Assembly: GCF_918797505.1 (NCBI RefSeq)
Contig: NC_092795.1
Coordinates: 2,575,434 to 2,639,433 of the forward strand
Direction of reading: 5' to 3'
Length of the DNA: 64,000 nucleotides
From: Bemisia tabaci
Taxonomy: Eukaryota; Arthropoda; Insecta; Hemiptera; Aleyrodidae
Below are positions 49,201-58,724 of this stretch, in pieces; the first letter of the stretch is position 1, and the number at the start of each line of letters is the position of its first letter. Position numbers and translations under genes: made by a program. Below the pieces are notes generated by a model. The model made no database searches, had not been told where the DNA came from, and saw nothing but the letters and a program-made list of their open reading frames with translations.

Positions 49201-52200
49201 ATGGAAAAATTTCACCGAGTTAAGCGGGTTCAGAATCTGACCAAACCGAGATATCGAGACTTATTTAGCATTGTGTTATATGGGTGATAAACGGGACCGG
49301 GCGATTCTACCGACTAAAGCGGGTTACCGGCTTATCCGGAAACCGACTTAGCGAGGTTTCACTGTATTACTTTAATATTCAGAAAACGAAATGTACCGGA
49401 AAGTCTTCAATTCCATATCATTTGGTTATTTTATTTTTGACCGTCAGGCAGATTTTTCTTCTTTTCCATAAACTTTGTTTAAATGTCAAATAGTGGGGTC
49501 TGTATGCTTTTAATTTGCTTGGTTATGAATTGTTAGCAGATACTACCAATAGGTTTTGGAAGAGGGAACTTCTGTTTTTCAGGCATCCTGCAAGGCGTTT
49601 AAATTTTTTTTTTTTTTTTTTTAATATGCTTGAAAATACCGCAAGAATGTTTCAGAAATCTTTGGAGGATCCTTAATTTCTTTAATTAGCATTCATTGAA
49701 AAGTCTCTAATTTTGGGTTCGCAGAACTGTCACAAACCGTCGTTCAGAAATCGGTGTTTTAGATTCAGATAATATTGGCTGTGATTTTAGGTATGAAAAT
49801 CAGTCTAAGTTTTGTGGGAAAGATCAAAAGGAAAATAAACATTATAGCAAAATTTGATTGTTACCTCTTTGGATCTGTGCAGAGTAATCGGTCTAGCAAA
49901 ATGGACTTTTTTAGCAAACTACACAGTCGGCCGATTTTCAAAATCTTTAGCTCAATGCATGGCTGAGAGTATGATGGACATGCCACTTTTCACCACATTC
50001 ATTTATATGTAATAATTTTGGAGAAATAAGACTGTTGCATCTACTTTTGGCCCAACCCTTGTACCCGCAACCAAAAACTTCAAGAAAATTAGAAGTTACT
50101 GCCTAATAAAGTATATTTGTAATGCGTATCTCCTACATTTCAGGTGCCAACTTCAGGGTTCAGCTGTTAGATGTGGAGAAAGATCGTGTGTTGAAGGACC
50201 AGGAGAATCTGTCTCTCAAGGCAATGTTGGATCAAAATAAAAAGAAAATGAGATCCATAGAAACCAAAACAGTCGATGATGATTCAAAAATTTGTAATCT
50301 TCAAAGGGAACTGGAAGATTATACCAGTAAATACAAAGCAGTGAAGGAAAAGGTAAATTTGCTCTGCTTTTTTCGAATTGCAGTCGGACTTAGGATGCCA
50401 ATGGTGAAAGTGTGAAACCTTGTACCTTTGTTTGCAACGTTGCAGACTTCCTGCTGTACTGTATCCTTTCTTTGAAAAACTGTTCCATTTAATTTCTTGA
50501 AAGCCACCTTGATTTTTCTCCTCTTGTTTCCCTCGTTTTTTGACAAAACCATGAATGTCAAAAAACTTCGATGCAAACATGTGATCATCACCAGGAAAGA
50601 GGGCTTAAGTGCAAATTCAGAGGAGCAATTATTGTCAGTCAGGATATAAAATTGGAATATTAGGTTTATAAAGAAAGACTCTGAAGTGTCTCATGGAGTA
50701 ATTAGTGAGTGTCTCAGTACACTGTTCGGACTGATTATTTACAAAGAAGACAAAAAGATAATAGAGCGATCCTATTAATTGATACAGGTGTTTTTTTTTT
50801 TTTTTTATGGGAGAAAGTGATGGGCTAACTGTAGAGTCCTATGTGGGTTGCTATTAATTAGTCTAGGACTTACCTCCTTTGTCCATTACAACTACTTGTT
50901 TCCACTTTTAGGATTGCTTATCTTCTCTCAAAGTTATTTTCTGTGTATATCGCTTTTCCATCCATCTTAATACTCAGCCTGCTGTACCCAGTTTCCTCCT
51001 ATGGATTCTCTCCACTTATTCATCTATATTATACAGCTACAAGCGAAATCTCGGAAGCACTATTCCTGACGAACTGCCGGACCGATAAGGATGATCTTTA
51101 CATGTATGTCATCTGTAGTAGATGTAGATGTGCAAAAAATTATGAAACCCCGAACTTATAATGTTGTAGAGCTTTTAAAGCTCATGTCACTTAAGTCGAA
51201 TGTTAATAGCGTGAGAGATATGTTGTTTCTGCTAGAAACGTCAAGGTGTGGGTTTCTACCTGAGTGACTCGAATAAACAATAAAACAATGGAAAAGCTCG
51301 TGAAGGGCTTCTCATTCGAAGAGTTGAGGAACGGTGCATCGCTCAGGGTTCAAGGTTCAAGGTCCAAGGTATAAGGTTTAACTCAATTTTTCCTGCATTC
51401 TTCCGGCTTCGATTTGTGGCATTGGTCAATTTACTTGATTGCTGAATTTCTATTAATATTTACAGCAGATAAACAGCAGATACAAAGTGAGAAGGCAGGT
51501 GCTGCGTCGCGTCGGGACTGACCAAATATTATTAACTCTTAACGGTCGAAATCCGATTTTTTTTTAAATTAAGTATTTAATAATAACATAATAAATGGAA
51601 ATTTCTCCAGTAGGTGGACTGTGAAATTATGTACATCCAGCTATTCCTCATCATTTACAAATCTGAGTGTTACGCCAAAAATTTTGAAATCGATGCAGTT
51701 CGAACACAAAATGATGTATTCAAATGGAAGAACATGTTTGCCTATACATATGCGTATAGGGCCCGCGAAGCGGGCCTGAGGGCGCGAGGCGCCCTCCTGG
51801 GGGTTGGGCCGCGTAGCGGTCAGAGGGCAGGGCCCCCTAGTAGTTTAATAGACTTGAAATAAAAAAGTATGATTTATTTTTATTTTTTAACCTTTATTCC
51901 TTTGTTTCTGGTTATAGTTAAACGAGGCGGAAATGAAGTTGCAGCAGTTGGAAGAAGAGAAAATGAGAGACAAGCAGCGGTACAATAACAAAGTAGCCAC
52001 CAAAACTAAGGAGCTTTCAAGGGAGTTTGAGCTGAAGATGAGGGAAGAAAAAGAACTAATTGAGGTAGGAATTACAGAAATGCTAACCACAGTCACAACT
52101 GGAACCATTAAATTTTCCCTCAAAGGGGGAAAAATATTTTCTTGTATTTTTAAATTTCTTGAAGTTTCAAGAGTCAAAAATGAAACACAAACTTTCAAAT

Positions 52201-54702
52201 AACAACTCTCCTAACTGTTCCCTTAAATTTTCAAGGGTCATGAGTATGAAAATGTTTTCCCCAATACACCTGTAGCAGAAACCTCCAGCTTTGCAGATAG
52301 AATGCATGAGTGTAATCGTAGTCACTTTAATGGTCTAAATGGACAAGAAAATTCAAGGTTTGATACCAAAATGTCTTGTCTTCCCAGGGTTGATCAAAAT
52401 TTACCAACCTTCCCAGATTTTCTTTGATTTCTTGAAAACTTGCCACCCTTTTTTAAGGATTAGTAATTTAGTGATTTATAGGATTTAACCGATAGTCATC
52501 TTAAAGCATTTCAATTTATGAGGAAGCTCATTTAAGTGTGTCATCCGGTTGGATGACCTGACTCACCTCCAGGTTCACGTTGAACCAACTATCGTTGAAA
52601 ATTGAGTTAGCATGATAAGCTGATGGTCAAGAGGTCTCTGTAAATGATCCATCGTGCAATATGTCATAATATTTTTATCTCCATCACATTTCCTCTATTG
52701 AAAAGAATCGGTACAACCAAAGGTGAACCAACTCTAATTCTCTATCCTTTCCTGCAGCAAAATCTCCGTGACAAGGAAAGGAGGATGAAAATAGCCCGCA
52801 GGGCCCTAGCTCCCGGAGAGAGTATTTCCTCTTCATCATCGACAGACAATCATCACGGAGTCACTACGAGGTCAAGAAGGAGATCAGCCGAAAGTACGAT
52901 CAGCTCAGACAGCGATGCTAAAGTGCCTAGATTAGAGACGAAAAAAGAAGGACCCAAAACTTTTGTCGCAGTGAGCAGCATCAGGGGTCACAGGAGATCG
53001 CGCTCGATGAGTCACGACCAATGGCTGCACCATCAGCCACCAACACCAGTGAAATTGGGCACAGTTTTCCAACCAATCATGAAAAAGAGGAAATCAGTCA
53101 CTAAGTTGACCGATGTCAAAGATGTTACTGATTCCAAAACGAATAAATATTGTCTTGTCGCGCAGAATCAAGACACAGATGGAGAGCTTGAAACTCATCT
53201 GTACAAGGTTAGTAAGAGAGTTCCAGAAGTTTCATTACCCTCAGTTTCATGTCCATGTCCCTAAGCAGAATGGGTCAACATACCAAGATGGTTTTAGTAG
53301 AAACAAATCTAAACTATAAGCTCCGAGACCTCCTAAATTTGTATACCTGGTAACGCTTAGTTCCAGCATTCTACCAGGCCGGTTTTCATGATTTTGGGGC
53401 TATTGACAGGCGATAGTTCCTAGATGAACCCGCTGTAATCAGATTTTGGAAATAGGACCCAAGTTTTTTTATATAAGAGAAGACCAGGGAGCGTAGAAAG
53501 GGAGGCAACATTTGAAATTCCCAGCAATGAAGTTTGAAATAAATGCCGATTTTTTTATTCGATTCTTATTGGTCCAATTGCTCCCGGCCAGAAGAAGATT
53601 CGACGAATGAGAGTCTAGTATAAAAATCTTTTCATTTTTTTGGTCGTCCTTATGTTGAAATGGGCCTAAGAGTGCGGGAAGAGCCCTCTGGGGGTTGGGC
53701 CGCACAGCGGCCAGGGGGCATAGCCCCCTAGTAGCTTATAAAATGCTATAGTAGGAACTCCTTTTCATAAAACTTCCATTGTAGATAGTGTATAATGGGT
53801 CCTTCCCTGCTTGTAGCATAAACAACCTCCCTAACATATTCTTTCCAATAACATGCTATGTCTACACTGCCATGCTAAGGAAGAACGCTGTATGAACATT
53901 TGAGAGTTGCCAAACTTCCCCGGGTCAAACATGTATTTTTGAAGGAGTTATTCATATTTTTCTTGGAAATTTTCAGATATTTTAGAGTAAATTCCGAACA
54001 AAATTTTCTGAAATTTTTTAAACAATTTTTCACAATTTTCCATGTAAATTCATTTTTAATTGAAGGAAACATGGCAACGTCTGAAGGCTCATGCGGCGTT
54101 CTTCCTTAACACTGTAGTACAAATCGCTGTAGATTTTGTCAATATATTTGAGGAATAAAAAGCCAAATAAACTACATTAAAAAAGAGAAAACGTGGAGCA
54201 TAGAATGTATTCTGAAAATCTGAAATTTTTATAGTGAGAGCTCTTTACATTCTCCCAAATTTTCAAAATAGTTCACTCCTTAAATTGAGAACGGATTTTT
54301 AATCTCAAAGAAGTTATAGGCTCTTCATGACATTGCTGAAGAATAAATATGGTTTAGTTTTTTTAATCTCATATCCATTTGAAATGTCAGGCCAAAAATG
54401 CATCCTCACTCCCCGGAGATCTTTTCTAATTTCCTGCAGTGAAGTAATAACCTCACTGTAAGCTGAATATGTGCCTCTCTAATAACTCGATTTTATTTTT
54501 ATAGGGTGATGTTGTTCCTACCGCTGTTGGGGGAGCGCAAGTTATCTTAACAGATGTTGAAACATTGAAGATAACATCACCGGTGACTTCGCCGGTGAAG
54601 AAAAGAGTTGCTGCCTACAATGCCGCAATCAGTAAGCCAAAAGACGTGGAATCCAGGTGTCAAACGGCAATTGAAGGACACTGCAAGCGATTTCGTCGCT
54701 AA
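33441..54702 (+). CDS. KIF23: kinesin-6 / KIF23 (MKLP1, Pavarotti), 12 coding exons, first exon missing
   Basis: Joined exons: 33441-33977, 35013-35189, 36051-36249, 36830-36968, 38313-38515, 45983-46093, 47642-47727, 48128-48258, 50144-50352, 51918-52064, 52758-53207, 54505-54702. All phases match, giving about 861 residues plus a short unseen N-terminus, close to the family length. This plus-end motor forms centralspindlin with a RacGAP and bundles midzone microtubules in cytokinesis. Visible features: motor start [11 protein letters not shown]-loop GVTGSGKT, kinesin-6 insertion after [10 protein letters not shown], switch [10 protein letters not shown], switch [27 protein letters not shown], neck [19 protein letters not shown], coiled coil about 48128-52064, Ser/Arg-rich tail [14 protein letters not shown], and a C-terminal [18 protein letters not shown] block typical of MKLP1. 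Odd: Gly and Ala replace usual Ser residues in switches I and II. Confidence 0.95.
35013..35189 (+). CDS. KIF23: KIF23 exon
   Basis: Acceptor AG 35011-35012, donor AA|GTAAGA at 35190. It encodes [33 protein letters not shown], the conserved VFVSYIEIYNN(Y)(I/V)YDLL segment of kinesin-6. Confidence 0.93.
36051..36249 (+). CDS. KIF23: KIF23 exon with switch I
   Basis: Acceptor ACACAG at 36050, donor CAG|GTACCA. It reads [55 protein letters not shown]. The switch I motif is at 36199-36225, with Gly in place of the third Ser of the usual SSRSHS. Confidence 0.93.
36830..36968 (+). CDS. KIF23: KIF23 exon with switch II
   Basis: Acceptor CTGTAG, donor ACAG|GTTAGA. It reads [42 protein letters not shown]. 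Switch II DLAGAE is at 36905-36922 (usual form DLAGSE). Confidence 0.93.
37220..37575. mobile_element. 356-bp MITE, CAAGGTA terminus, 9-bp TSD
   Basis: The left end CAAGGTACACTCTACTACAG and the right end CTGTAGTAGAGTGTACCTTA are inverted copies except the last base. Flanks TTTTGATTC at 37211-37219 and 37576-37584 are identical. It lies in a kinesin intron and is noncoding. The terminus and duplication length match the 12.4-kb satellite-bearing element, so they are probably one superfamily. Confidence 0.82.
38313..38515 (+). CDS. KIF23: KIF23 exon (end of motor)
   Basis: Acceptor TTTTTAG, donor CTA|GTGAGT. It reads [40 protein letters not shown] and [18 protein letters not shown], which are conserved kinesin helices. 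Confidence 0.93.
39088..39600. mobile_element. foldback element, arms about 240 bp
   Basis: The left arm (ATGGAGATGTTACTTGTG.., GTGCCACTGGTTTTCTCTGA, GGCCAAAATGGAGGG) and the right arm (CCCTCCATTTTGGCC, TCAGAGAAAACCAGTGGCAC, CATGCAACATCTCCAT) are imperfect inverted copies with a centre near 39340. Inserted in the large kinesin intron next to a tandem repeat. Confidence 0.85.
39593..40510. repeat. 230-bp tandem repeat made of two diverged ~115-bp halves
   Basis: The anchor CATTTAGCCATGGTTTGGTA recurs at 39610, 39839, 40070 and 40301 (spacing 229-231 bp). Within a unit the two halves are related: TAGCGTTTAGCAATCAACTG..ATGTCGCCCTATGGCATTC against TAGCGTTCAGCAACCAAGTA..GTGTCGCCAAATGGAATTTC. Copies are nearly identical, then decay after 40400. 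A further decayed half-unit lies at 41025-41110 beyond an inserted foldback. Confidence 0.9.
40586..41019. mobile_element. 434-bp palindromic MITE, TA target site
   Basis: Ends TAGGGTTGGTTCAA and TTGAACCTACCCTA are flanked by TA (40584-40585 and 41020-41021). The whole element folds back: CTCACTAGACCACATTATATTC pairs with ATGAATGTAATGTGGTCTAGTGAG, with centre at about 40804. This is Tc1/mariner-like by its TA site. It splits the tandem repeat array. Confidence 0.85.
41177..42350. mobile_element. rearranged mariner element with 445-bp inverted arms, TA TSD
   Basis: Arms 41177-41622 and 41906-42350 are near-identical inverted copies starting CGAGGGCTGTCCCAAAAGAA and flanked by TA on both sides (41175-41176 and 42351-42352). 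Each arm is the 3' third of a mariner: the transposase C-terminus, the tail and the TIR. Only the middle (41623-41905) is single copy and carries the transposase catalytic region. The element is thus a 3'-3' foldback derivative and cannot encode a whole transposase. Confidence 0.88.
41625..42053 (+). pseudogene. mariner transposase C-terminal half (broken)
   Basis: The + strand encodes [58 protein letters not shown], then after a frame break at about 41847-41852 [20 protein letters not shown] and [26 protein letters not shown] and [12 protein letters not shown] are hallmark mariner blocks, with catalytic Asp residues in each. The N-terminal DNA-binding half is missing. Confidence 0.9.
42553..42810. 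mobile_element. half copy of the 434-bp palindromic MITE
   Basis: CCTTACCTGTAGACCATAC, TTGACAGCGAT, CTAGTGAGTTTGG and AAAGAAAGTCTAAAATTGTT match in order the right half of 40586-41019, with about 20-25% divergence by eye. Confidence 0.7.
43009..43090. repeat. duplicated GGGCCGGATTTACCTACTTG motif
   Basis: CAGGGCCGGATTTACCTACT at 43009 and GGGCCGGATTTACCTACTTG at 43038 lie in tandem, followed by TTTTGCCGCCCCC. The CAGGGCCGG start resembles hAT termini, but no matching right end was seen. Confidence 0.45.
43541..43780. mobile_element. MITE with TIR around (C)ACNGTGGATTGAGTCAAT
   Basis: CCGCACAGTGGATTGAGTC..GAGGGGTCGGA at the left and TCCGACCTCTCTCATTGACT..CACCGTGCG at the right are imperfect inverted copies of about 38 bp. 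Noncoding, in the large kinesin intron. Confidence 0.65.
45191..45458. mobile_element. MITE, TIR family CATATCGACGGTGAAAACTA, copy 2
   Basis: CATATCGACGGTGAAAACTA at 45191 and TAGTTTTCACCGTCGATATG ending at 45458 are exact inverted copies and extend through ACCACGTATCT. The interior matches copy 1 (4453-4709) in reverse orientation. Confidence 0.85.
45890..45945. repeat. GC-rich hairpin repeat, copy 1
   Basis: GGGGGGGCGGCGCCCCCTCA followed by GCAGGTAGCTT is related to the ends of the repeats at 51741 and 53680. It lies just before the kinesin exon at 45983. Confidence 0.5.
45983..46093 (+). CDS. KIF23: KIF23 exon (neck)
   Basis: Acceptor CTATTTTAG, donor CAG|GTAAAA. It reads [30 protein letters not shown], matching the (V)M.FAEV(T)QEV and TPGRR elements of MKLP1. 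It follows the 7.5-kb repeat-filled intron. Confidence 0.92.
46195..46240. repeat. A homopolymer, 46 bp
   Basis: Uninterrupted run of A directly after TATC; no processed gene copy is recognised next to it. Confidence 0.9.
46711..46855. mobile_element. short MITE (GGACTACATTTTGCAA family), copy 1
   Basis: AATTGGATTGCATTATGC at the left and GCAAAATGTAATCCAATT at the right are inverted copies. The interior has (C)CAATGGCATGTATGTTGTTTC, shared with the copies at 59.76 and 62.42 kb. Confidence 0.75.
47642..47727 (+). CDS. KIF23: KIF23 exon
   Basis: Acceptor TTTTGTTGCAG, donor TTC|GTAAGT. It reads [29 protein letters not shown]. Low family conservation, but the phases on both sides fit. Confidence 0.85.
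48128..48258 (+). CDS. KIF23: KIF23 exon
   Basis: Acceptor ATTTCAG, donor T|GTAAGT. It reads [40 protein letters not shown], comparable with SFPPLPSCEILD.ND(E)Q of MKLP1, and begins the coiled coil. Confidence 0.92.
48402..49364. mobile_element. 963-bp pogo/Tigger-like nonautonomous element, TA TSD
   Basis: CAGTGAAACCTCGCTAAGTC (48402) and GACTTAGCGAGGTTTCACTG (ends 49364) are perfect inverted ends, flanked by TA (48400-48401, 49365-49366). The inner ends also pair (GGTTACCGACTTACGCGG with CCGGCTTATCCGG). No transposase is present. A GC-rich core holds the perfect palindrome GGGGTGCCGCGGCACCCC (48687-48704). Inserted in a kinesin intron. Confidence 0.88.
50144..50352 (+). CDS. KIF23: KIF23 exon (coiled coil)
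   Basis: Acceptor CATTTCAG, donor AAG|GTAAAT. It encodes [38 protein letters not shown], a heptad-rich coiled coil. Confidence 0.92.
50420..50545. mobile_element. fragment of the CATATCGACGG MITE family, copy 3
   Basis: GTTTGCAACGTTGCAGACTTCCTG..TTGAAAAACT parallels GTTTGCGACGTCGCAGACTTCCTG..ATGAAAAACT of copy 2. The TIRs are lost. Confidence 0.6.
50690..50940. repeat. dispersed repeat, related to 61785-62060
   Basis: GAGCGATCCTATTAATTGAT..GTCTAGGACTTACCTCCTTTGTCCATTACAACTACTTGTTTCCAC matches the inverted-repeat element in the intron at 61.8 kb. Confidence 0.65.
51741..51850. repeat. GC-rich multi-hairpin repeat, copy 2 (Helitron-like 3' end?)
   Basis: Successive hairpins CCTATACATATGCGTATAGG, GCCCGCGAAGCGGGC, AGGGCGCGAGGCGCCCT and GGCCGCGTAGCGGTC end in GGGCAGGGCCCCCTAGTAG. 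The last 55 bp are shared with 53682-53735. The hairpin followed by CTAG recalls Helitron 3' ends; this is inference. Confidence 0.6.
51918..52064 (+). CDS. KIF23: KIF23 exon (coiled coil)
   Basis: Acceptor GGTTATAG, donor GAG|GTAGGA. It encodes [39 protein letters not shown], a charged coiled coil. Confidence 0.92.
52758..53207 (+). CDS. KIF23: KIF23 exon (tail)
   Basis: Acceptor CCTGCAG, donor AAG|GTTAGT. 150 codons: [20 protein letters not shown], a Ser-rich stretch, [18 protein letters not shown] (basic, a possible nuclear signal), [17 protein letters not shown] (resembles the MKLP1 tail phosphosite region) and GELETHLYK. Confidence 0.92.
53680..53740. repeat. GC-rich hairpin repeat, copy 3
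   Basis: GAGCCCTCTGGGGGTTGGGC, CGCACAGCGGCC and GGGGGCATAGCCCCCTAGTAG correspond base for base to the right part of 51741-51850. It lies in a kinesin intron, same orientation. Confidence 0.6.
53865..54114. mobile_element. MITE, TIR CATGCTAAGGAAGAACGCTG, copy 1
   Basis: GCTAAGGAAGAACGCTGTATGA at the left and the right end, which reads in reverse GTTAAGGAAGAACGCCGCATGA, are inverted copies, with TTGCCA further in on both sides. It lies in the last kinesin intron. Confidence 0.78.
54505..54702 (+). CDS. KIF23: KIF23 last exon
   Basis: Acceptor TTTTTATAG; stop TAA at 54700-54702. It reads [44 protein letters not shown]. This matches the MKLP1 C-terminus (KGD(V/I)..T.GGGQ..(F)TD(I/V)ETLK..SP, then (V)E(T/S)RC). 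Confidence 0.94.
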   Translation, partial: GDVVPTAVGGAQVILTDVETLKITSPVTSPVKKRVAAYNAAISKPKDVESRCQTAIEGHCKRFRR

Positions 54703-55866
54703 TTGATAGTTGATCTTCCACCCAGTGGCTATGATCTACCAATTTATTTTATTATATCTTGTGATATTTATCGAACATTTTAAGGCGTATGTATTTAAGG
54801 CCAAGGTTCTTAAACTTTTTGATCCATTTTTCAATGAAGCAATATTCGAGAATTCTCAGGTTGTCTCCAGTACCTGTTTTCGAAAGTACTTAACTTATTT
54901 TTTTATCACATTTTTAATGCAGAATATTTTTGTACCTAACCAAGTTTTGCATCCAAACTTTTATATTTCAATTTAATGTGTTTGTGTGATTTTTCAGAAA
55001 TCAAACATTTCAGTTTTCAGTCTCATTTCAGAGACTTGAGAAATGCGTGTTTTCTTCGAGTGTTAAGTTTTATGGACTATCGAATTTATTCAACTTTGTA
55101 TTCTCCTGATTCGGAGAAAATCTTTATATATAATTGAAAGGACTATTTATTCTCCTTTTGAAAAGAGTACAAACCTAACTATACAATTACTTATGAGACA
55201 TCTCTTTGGAACCCTCTAAAACTTGCAGCACCTCAAGTAAGAATATTCTTATGACATTTTATATTGAAGTAATTTTCAACAACTCTGAACAAACAGTCCA
55301 ATTGAACAGTGCAAATTGAAAATCAAGAAGACTTGCGATATTTTTTAGGCCTTCTTTTCCAAGTTATTCCTGACTCCTTCACCATCAAATCCTTAAATGA
55401 ATATCGGATGAACTGTAGACGACTTTTGTTCAAGGATTATGCATAAAAATATCTCAAAATTTTGATTCACCGTATTGATAAGGTGGTTAAGTGCTGAATG
55501 AAGCAGCCTGTAAGTCTATCCGTGCTGACTGGATCCTATCTTCTCTTTTAATACGTTCGGTCGATTTTGTTCATCGTCTTGTCAGCTGTGTCGGAATTTG
55601 AAAGGTCTTATCTGTAAAAAATTTTCTTGGACCTTTGAAAAACCATCCTTGGAAATTCCGAGGCCCTTCAAATGAGGTTGTTTCCTGTCTCTCTCACTTA
55701 AAGTACTTAACTCATTTTTTCATTATATTTTTTTACGCAGAATGTACAGTCCTTAAAGTTCCAAGTGATCAAAGAAACTGTTTTTACCATTTTAATCCGA
55801 GAATTTTCCTTGCTCTTTTCTTTTTCCTAGTTTTATAAATATTGATTGGTAAAAGGAAGTGCCTCT

Positions 55867-56116
55867 GTGCCATGCAAACGAAGAACGTTGTATGAGCCTT
55901 TGCACATTGTCAAGTTTCCTTTGATGCAACTCAAATTATCAGAAAACTTGAGAATATTTTCTGTCAAATTTTCCAGAAAATCATAGTAATGTGATCTAAA
56001 GTATCTGAAACTTTCAAGTTGAAATCTTCATAATTTTTCTCAAAAATTAATGTTCTACAGGGAAAAATTTGGCATTGAGTGAATGTTTGTACGGCATTTT
56101 TTGTTAGCATGGCAAC
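55867..56116. mobile_element. MITE, same family as 53865-54114, copy 2
   Basis: TGCCATGCAAACGAAGAACGTTGTATGAGC at the left pairs with GCCATGCTAACAAAAAATGCCGTAC read from the right end. More decayed than copy 1. Confidence 0.65.
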
Positions 56117-57399
56117 ATACTTGTCCTTGTGCTATCTATTCAGAAGAGTTATGCTACATGGAAGTCAAATTATTTATCAAGACGAGTGAACGTAGTCAGA
56201 TAACTATTAACAGCAAAAAATGATTCAGCAAAACATGTCAGTAGAGAAGTATTTTTTGTGCGCTGAAATGTGAAAATAAGGACCTTTTTAATTTAATTAA
56301 TTGCTACCTGAAAGGTAGCGTTCTTGAAACATAACCAAAAATTACCTCTGACTTTAGAAAAAGTATTCAGAAGTCCTTAAAACACCTGAAAAATCGAAAA
56401 AACACAGTGATAAAAATCTGTTTGCAAATTCATTCATGGTCCAAACCCCCTTTTCACCTATAATCATTTTTGATCCAGAAAATGACTAATGTAGGTAAAA
56501 ATTCAAGAGATATTCTACAATTGCAAGCATTGGTATTCAAATTTTGAGGTTTTAACTTGATCTAGTTCCATTCCAAATAGATACTTGTATATTTTTAAGC
56601 TATTTATTGAGACTTAGATATATGCTTGTTGCAAAGAGAAAACGTGCCAATCTTGTTATTCGCCAACATCAACTCAATCTTTTAAAAAATATACACTCAG
56701 TTTTTGAGTTAGCATTCACTCTTGTTCAGCTTGAATTCTATCTCGATAATGTATCCCACTGTGTGTTTTGCTTATTAATCAAAATGATATTTTTATTAAA
56801 GTATGTTTTCTATCATAGTACCTATTTTCAATTTCAATGATTTTCCTCTTTTCATATGCTGAATATCTTGCTAAGACCTCATGCACATTTTTGTCCTCTT
56901 ATTTAACATCTCATTGCCGCTCATAAAACTGGCACCGCCACAGCTTGGGGGAAGTTAGGCTGTTAAAATGTAGCTTTGGGTACTGTCAGATGTTTACTTG
57001 GAAAAATGTGTCACAATGTAGTTGTAATTTGTTTGAGGACAAATTGTTATTATTTCATGACAGCTGGGAACATTCCTATTTTTTTAGGGTTATTAATTGT
57101 CAGCAGGCTAGACTTAGCTGAATTTTTTGTTGCAAGACGTAACATTTGCACATGTAACGATCAGAACTTGCTTCAAGCAGGTTCCAGAAATTGTTGCAAA
57201 TTGTCACAGGGTTTCTAACCTATCTTTTCTTGACTACTCGCTCATTGATTGCTCCTTGATTGCAAAAGACTAGCACAGACATTAATTTTTCAAGGACACA
57301 TTTCCACTGTTGCTTCTGACAATATACGTTTCATTATGTAAGAATGAAAATGGGACAGCTTGAACATAGAAGTGCATATGTTGCAGGCAAATAGTGAAA

Positions 57400-57799
57400 T
57401 CAGGCATTTTATCAAATGCGTAGGCAGATAGTCAAATTTAGACGGTCTACAAAATTTTGTAAATTTATGGCGAAGAGCTCACGATTTTTCACTATTTTTG
57501 GAAAAATAACTCATCAAACCCATGAACTCTTTTTGTCTCTTCCTCTTCAATTGCTTCTCATATTTTTAAATGTTGATTCTAAAAATTCTGTATTTTACGA
57601 CATGCTAAAATTTTCAAGATCAGTTTCCCGTCAGGAGCTAAAAATTGTTCAAAAAAACAATTGTGTGTGCAAATTTTTACTGAGAATTTTTTCTTGCAGG
57701 AGCAATTAATTATTTTGTCGGAAACTAGGAAAAGAATCAGAACTTCAATCCAAGTTAGAATATTTGACCATTTGCCTAGGTATTTGACAAAATGCCTGA
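57400..57799. mobile_element. 400-bp MITE, TIR TCAGGCATTTTATCAAATGC
   Basis: Left TCAGGCATTTTATCAAATGCGTAGGCAGATAGTCAAAT and right (reverse) TCAGGCATTTTGTCAAATACCTAGGCAAATGGTCAAAT agree at about 33 of 38 bases. No clear target duplication. Noncoding. Confidence 0.82.
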
Positions 57800-58724
57800 T
57801 GCGACGCAAACAATGAGTAGACAGTTGTACTTGAACACAATATTTATAAAATTCGTAAAAATATATTTTTTCAATTTTCTAATTGGTAACAAGATGCTAA
57901 GTAACTAAAGTTATTGAGTCAGTCATTTCCATACTTAAAATTAACCGTACCGAATTCAATTTCTCATGTTTGAGGAGTTGCAAATAACTTTAATACTCTT
58001 TGAAGTGCTCTTATATTTGAATAACGGATTTCTTGTTTTTGTGTCAATTGAAAAAATCTTAAATCCAACGATTGAAAGAAAAGAAAAAAAAAACATTTGA
58101 ATTGCAAGTATTTAATGGAGTTACATTATGTTTCAAAAGAAGAAATCCTCGTCGACTGATTTAGTGACCTCATCGCTCGACATAATATCAAACTCTTGGT
58201 TCAAACCAAAAGAAACTAACATAGCCTTATGTACAAATTCTTCGTGAGTTAATGGTTTAATTTATTGAAATTTAGTCACTGACTGGTCATGAATCCATTA
58301 AGGATTCATTAAAAACAAGAAATTTCCATTGTAAGAAACACTTGGACGCCTTTTGTCATTATGGCGCAAATGAGAAAAAAGGTTATGTGTTTGTTTACAT
58401 TTGAGGCATGACAAAAACACTAACTACAACTGCATGACTCCATTGAAGGAAAGTCATAAGATAAGTGAATGTACCTCTTGGATCACAATATAAAAATATT
58501 ACCTTCACAATCAAAAATTGAAATGTGTTTCTTGAGCTCCCGGAAAAATATATTGGCTCAAAGGCTTTTTTTCCATAAAAATCATGGATTCAGTGAAATT
58601 TCCATTTTTTCAGAAACAAATATTACTGCTACCTAAAATCCAACAATACGTTTCGAAAGGTCACATTATAACCTGTCTCTGACTTTCAGAATTCAGATAT
58701 CAACCTTCAAACTAACGTAGCGAT

